Source of the DNA: Clostridiales bacterium
Lineage (GTDB): Bacteria > Bacillota > Clostridia > Oscillospirales > CAG-272
NCBI GenBank assembly: GCA_018370615.1
Contig: JAGZAC010000038.1
Coordinates: forward strand, 1 to 10,371
Direction of reading: 5' to 3'
Length of the DNA stretch: 10,371 nucleotides
Shown here: one piece after another, positions 7,101 to 10,371 of the stretch
Numbering within the stretch: position 1 is the stretch's first letter
How the letters are laid out: every line of letters begins with the position of its first letter
Translations under genes and position numbers: made by a program
The notes under the pieces: generated by a model
The model's input: the letters and a program-made list of their open reading frames with translations, nothing else
Databases searched by the model: none
Told to the model about the DNA's origin: nothing

Positions 7101-10100
7101 CATGTGAATAAGCGGCGGAATGTAAAGGAGACAATCCCTCAGTCTGCTGTCGCAGACAGCTCCCTTTACACAAGGGAGCCTATAAAACTCAAGCCTCCCC
7201 TGTGCAAGGGGAGGTGGCACGGCGTAGCCGTGACGGAGGGGTTGTCCCTCTGCCTTCCCCTGCCATTCTCCAAATCCATCCAGCCCCGTATCTTGACAAA
7301 GCCCACCGTATCGCATAAAATATACATATACATCTATAGGTAAGGAGAATACACAATGAAACAATGTATGGACGCCGACAATCTGCACCGAAGGCTGAGG
7401 AAAATTATCGGACAAGTCCAGGCAATAGACAGAATGATCGATAAAGACATTCCCTGTGAGGACATCCTCTCCCAGCTGAACGCCGCAAAATCCGCACTGC
7501 ATAAATGCGGACAGGTAGTGCTGGAAGGCCATATCAAGCACTGTGTCCGCGACGGTATTGAACACGGTGACGCGGATAAAACTATCGAAAGCTTTACCAA
7601 GGCCGTGGAGAGATTTTCCAATATGGGATAACTATTTTGAAAATCAGCCCCTTTGCTGGCTGATTTTTTTCTTGACAAACATTCCCCCCATCTGTATAAT
7701 ATAGGTATACCCCTATAGGTATATTGTAAGGAGGATTATATGCGTGCATTTATACGAAAGCTGGAAGATTTTCTTGCGCTGGGCGGCGTAAAAAAGGATA
7801 TTCTGCTGCTTGTCCTTTCCGGTGCCGCTCTCATCATCAGTATTTTGGATCTGCATCCCTTTCCGTTCGACACTGCCTGGATCGCCATTGTCCTTTGCGG
7901 CATTCCCATCCTTCTGGAAGCAGTCATCGGACTGGTGACTTCCTTTGATATAAAAGCCGACGTGCTTGTCTCCCTGGCACTGATCGCATCTGTCTGCATC
8001 GGCGAAGACTTTGCCGCCGGAGAGGTTGCGTTTATCATGCAGCTTGGTGCTCTGCTGGAGGATTTGACCGTGGCAAAGGCCCGGGCGGGTATCGAAAAAC
8101 TGGTGCATCTGACGCCCGTGGCAGCACGGGTCCTAAGAGATGGAATGGAAGAAATCATCCCTGCCGAACAGGTGCAGATTGGCGATACTTTGCGTGTCCT
8201 GCCGGGAGAGAGCATCCCTGTGGACGGTGTAATTCTCTCCGGGCGCACGTCCATCAATCAGGCAGTCATGACCGGTGAATCCCTTCCCGTAGACAAAACG
8301 GTGGGGGACGAGGTCTCCAGCGGTACGGTCAATCAGTTCGGCGCCTTTGATATGAAGGCTACAAGAGTGGGAGAAGACAGCTCCATCCAGCGCATGGTCC
8401 GTCTTGTCCAATCCGCCGATGCAGGAAAAGCAAAAATTGTCGGTCTGGCAGACCGATGGGCCACTTGGATTGTTATCATTGCGCTGACTGCAGCGGCACT
8501 GACCTGGGCGATTACAGGGCAGATTATTCGTGCCGTTACAATTCTGGTTGTATTTTGTCCCTGCGCTCTGGTGCTGGCAACCCCTACCGCCATTATGGCA
8601 GCCATCGGCAACGCCACAAAGCACGGATTTCTCGTGCGGGAGGGAGATGCCTTAGAGCGTCTGGCGGCCACCAAAAGAATTGCCTTTGATAAAACGGGCA
8701 CCCTTACATACGGAACCCCCAAGGTGACGGCAGTCAAAAGCTGCTCCAAGAAATTTTCCGAAGAAAAAATATACGCTCTGGCAGCTGCGGCGGAGCGGCT
8801 CTCCGAGCATCCCCTGGGGAAGGCCATTGTGGCCAGCTACAAGCAAACTGAGCAAAACGTGCCTGCACAGGTGAGCGACTTTCAAATGCTCCCGGGCCGG
8901 GGGGTTTGGGCAACAGTGGACAACGAAAGCGTCCTTGCGGGAAATATGGAACTGCTCACGGAGCAAGGCGTCCCCGTAGGCAAAGACAAAGAAATAGAAT
9001 CGTATCTGGAACAGGGCTGTACGGTAATTTATATTGCCATAAATGGTTCCTTTGCGGGCTATATCGTTCTTGCAGATACTGTCCGCGGGGAAAGCGTCGG
9101 TATGATAGACGCCCTGCATAAAATCGGCGTGCCTCCGGTGCTTTTGACCGGCGACAACGAGAAGGCGGCAAGGGCCATCGCAAAGCAGCTGCATATTGAA
9201 GAAGTTCATGCGAATTGTCTGCCGGAAGATAAGCTGCATTATATTGAAGAATGCGAAAATACAGGCTGTCCCGTCTGCATGATCGGCGACGGCATCAACG
9301 ACGCGCCCGCGCTGAAAAAGGCAGCCGTGGGAATCGCAATGGGGGGCGTCGGCAGCGACATCGCCGTAGACGCGGCAGACATTGCTCTTGTGGATGACGA
9401 AGTGAAGGAGCTTCCCCATTTGCTCTCCCTGTCCAAACGGATGATGACCACCATCAAGATAAATCTTTCTTTTTCCATGGGACTCAATTTCCTGGCCATC
9501 ATTCTTGCAATGACAGGCGTACTCAATCCGGTTGTGGGCGCCCTTGTACACAATGCAGGCTCCGTTCTTGTGATACTGAATTCGGCACTGCTGTTAAGAT
9601 GGAGAAAAAAGCAGGCTTTATAGTATTATCTCCTAGCCTACCGACGCAAGGCTTCCCAAGCGTCGCTTTTGAATCCCACCAGCACCGTATCACCGTCTAC
9701 CACAATCGGCCGTTTTACCAGCATCCCGTCAGAGGCCAGAAGCTGCAGCTGCTCTTCCTGAGACATTGTCGGCAATTTGTCTTTCAGCCCCATGGATTTG
9801 TACAAAAGCCCGCTGGTATTAAAAAATTTTCTAAGAGATAGTCCGCTTTTCGCGTGCCACTCCCGCAATTCTTCATAAGTAGGACGGTCCTCCTTGATGT
9901 TCCGGTCTGTATATTGAATTTTATTCTCGTCCAGCCATTTTTTAGCCTTTTGACAGGTTGTGCAGCCAGGATACTCTATAAACAGCATAACATTACTTCC
10001 TCCACCGTTTTATTTTACGATTTCTATCATAGCATATTTTTAAAAGAATTGCAAAATGTGCCTTTGCATCTGACCGGATGCCTGTATATTATTGTTAAGC

Positions 10101-10371
10101 TTCGCAGGCAAGCTTTCCTTGTAAAATAAATCATTTTTATTGCGTGGGAAATATTGACTTTTATCTGCAGCGGATTATAATATATAGAGTATATAAGAGC
10201 CCCGCGGAGCGTTCTGCGGGGCTTCACTGCCGTTTTACAAGGAGAGTTCAATGACAAGGTACAGTAAAAGCAGCATAGATATGACCGGCGGACCCATTGT
10301 AAAGGGACTCCTCCTTTTTGCCATTCCCATTATGCTGACCGGCATGCTCCAGCTGACCTCCTGGGCCGGGA

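Overview
The window looks like a chromosomal segment of a gut-type Firmicute in the Clostridia, most likely Oscillospirales/Ruminococcaceae. This rests on balanced base composition, strong AGGAGG-type ribosome sites, near-consensus sigma-A promoters, and GC-rich 'AAGCCTCCCCT...GGAGGGGTTGT' dispersed repeats of a kind I associate with that group. The species is not identifiable from sequence alone.

Positions 1-1795 look like part of a prophage or related integrated element. They hold the end of a DnaC-type helicase loader, a VRR-NUC nuclease, a phage-type sigma factor, and a small sigma-region-4-like regulator coupled to it by an ATGA overlap. No structural phage genes follow. The series ends at a 121-bp repeat with inverted-repeat ends (1813-1933).

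Positions 1813-4550 hold two separate Fic modules, both on the minus strand. The first is a ribbon-helix-helix-like small protein plus a class II Fic enzyme, bracketed by two direct copies of the 121-bp repeat. The second is a small XRE-type regulator plus a class III Fic enzyme. Each is divergent from a strong plus-strand promoter, with palindromic or repeated operator candidates in the promoter region. The rightward promoter at 4514-4542 has a 170-nt structured leader and drives three small unrecognised genes (4712-5629) that look like early genes of a mobile element. A terminator and a tRNA-Pro(CGG) close this half.

Positions 5809-7355 are a repeat-rich chromosomal stretch. A membrane-anchored SGNH/GDSL hydrolase gene sits between copies of a short inverted-repeat element whose internal hairpins vary in sequence but keep complementarity.

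Positions 7356-9623 form a metal-efflux unit: a CsoR/DUF156 repressor and a P1B-type ATPase. Each has its own sigma-A promoter, with a CsoR-like operator motif just downstream of the -10. A minus-strand ArsC/Spx-family thioredoxin-fold protein follows convergently. The window ends in the first 40 codons of a MATE-family transporter whose leader carries a strong hairpin.
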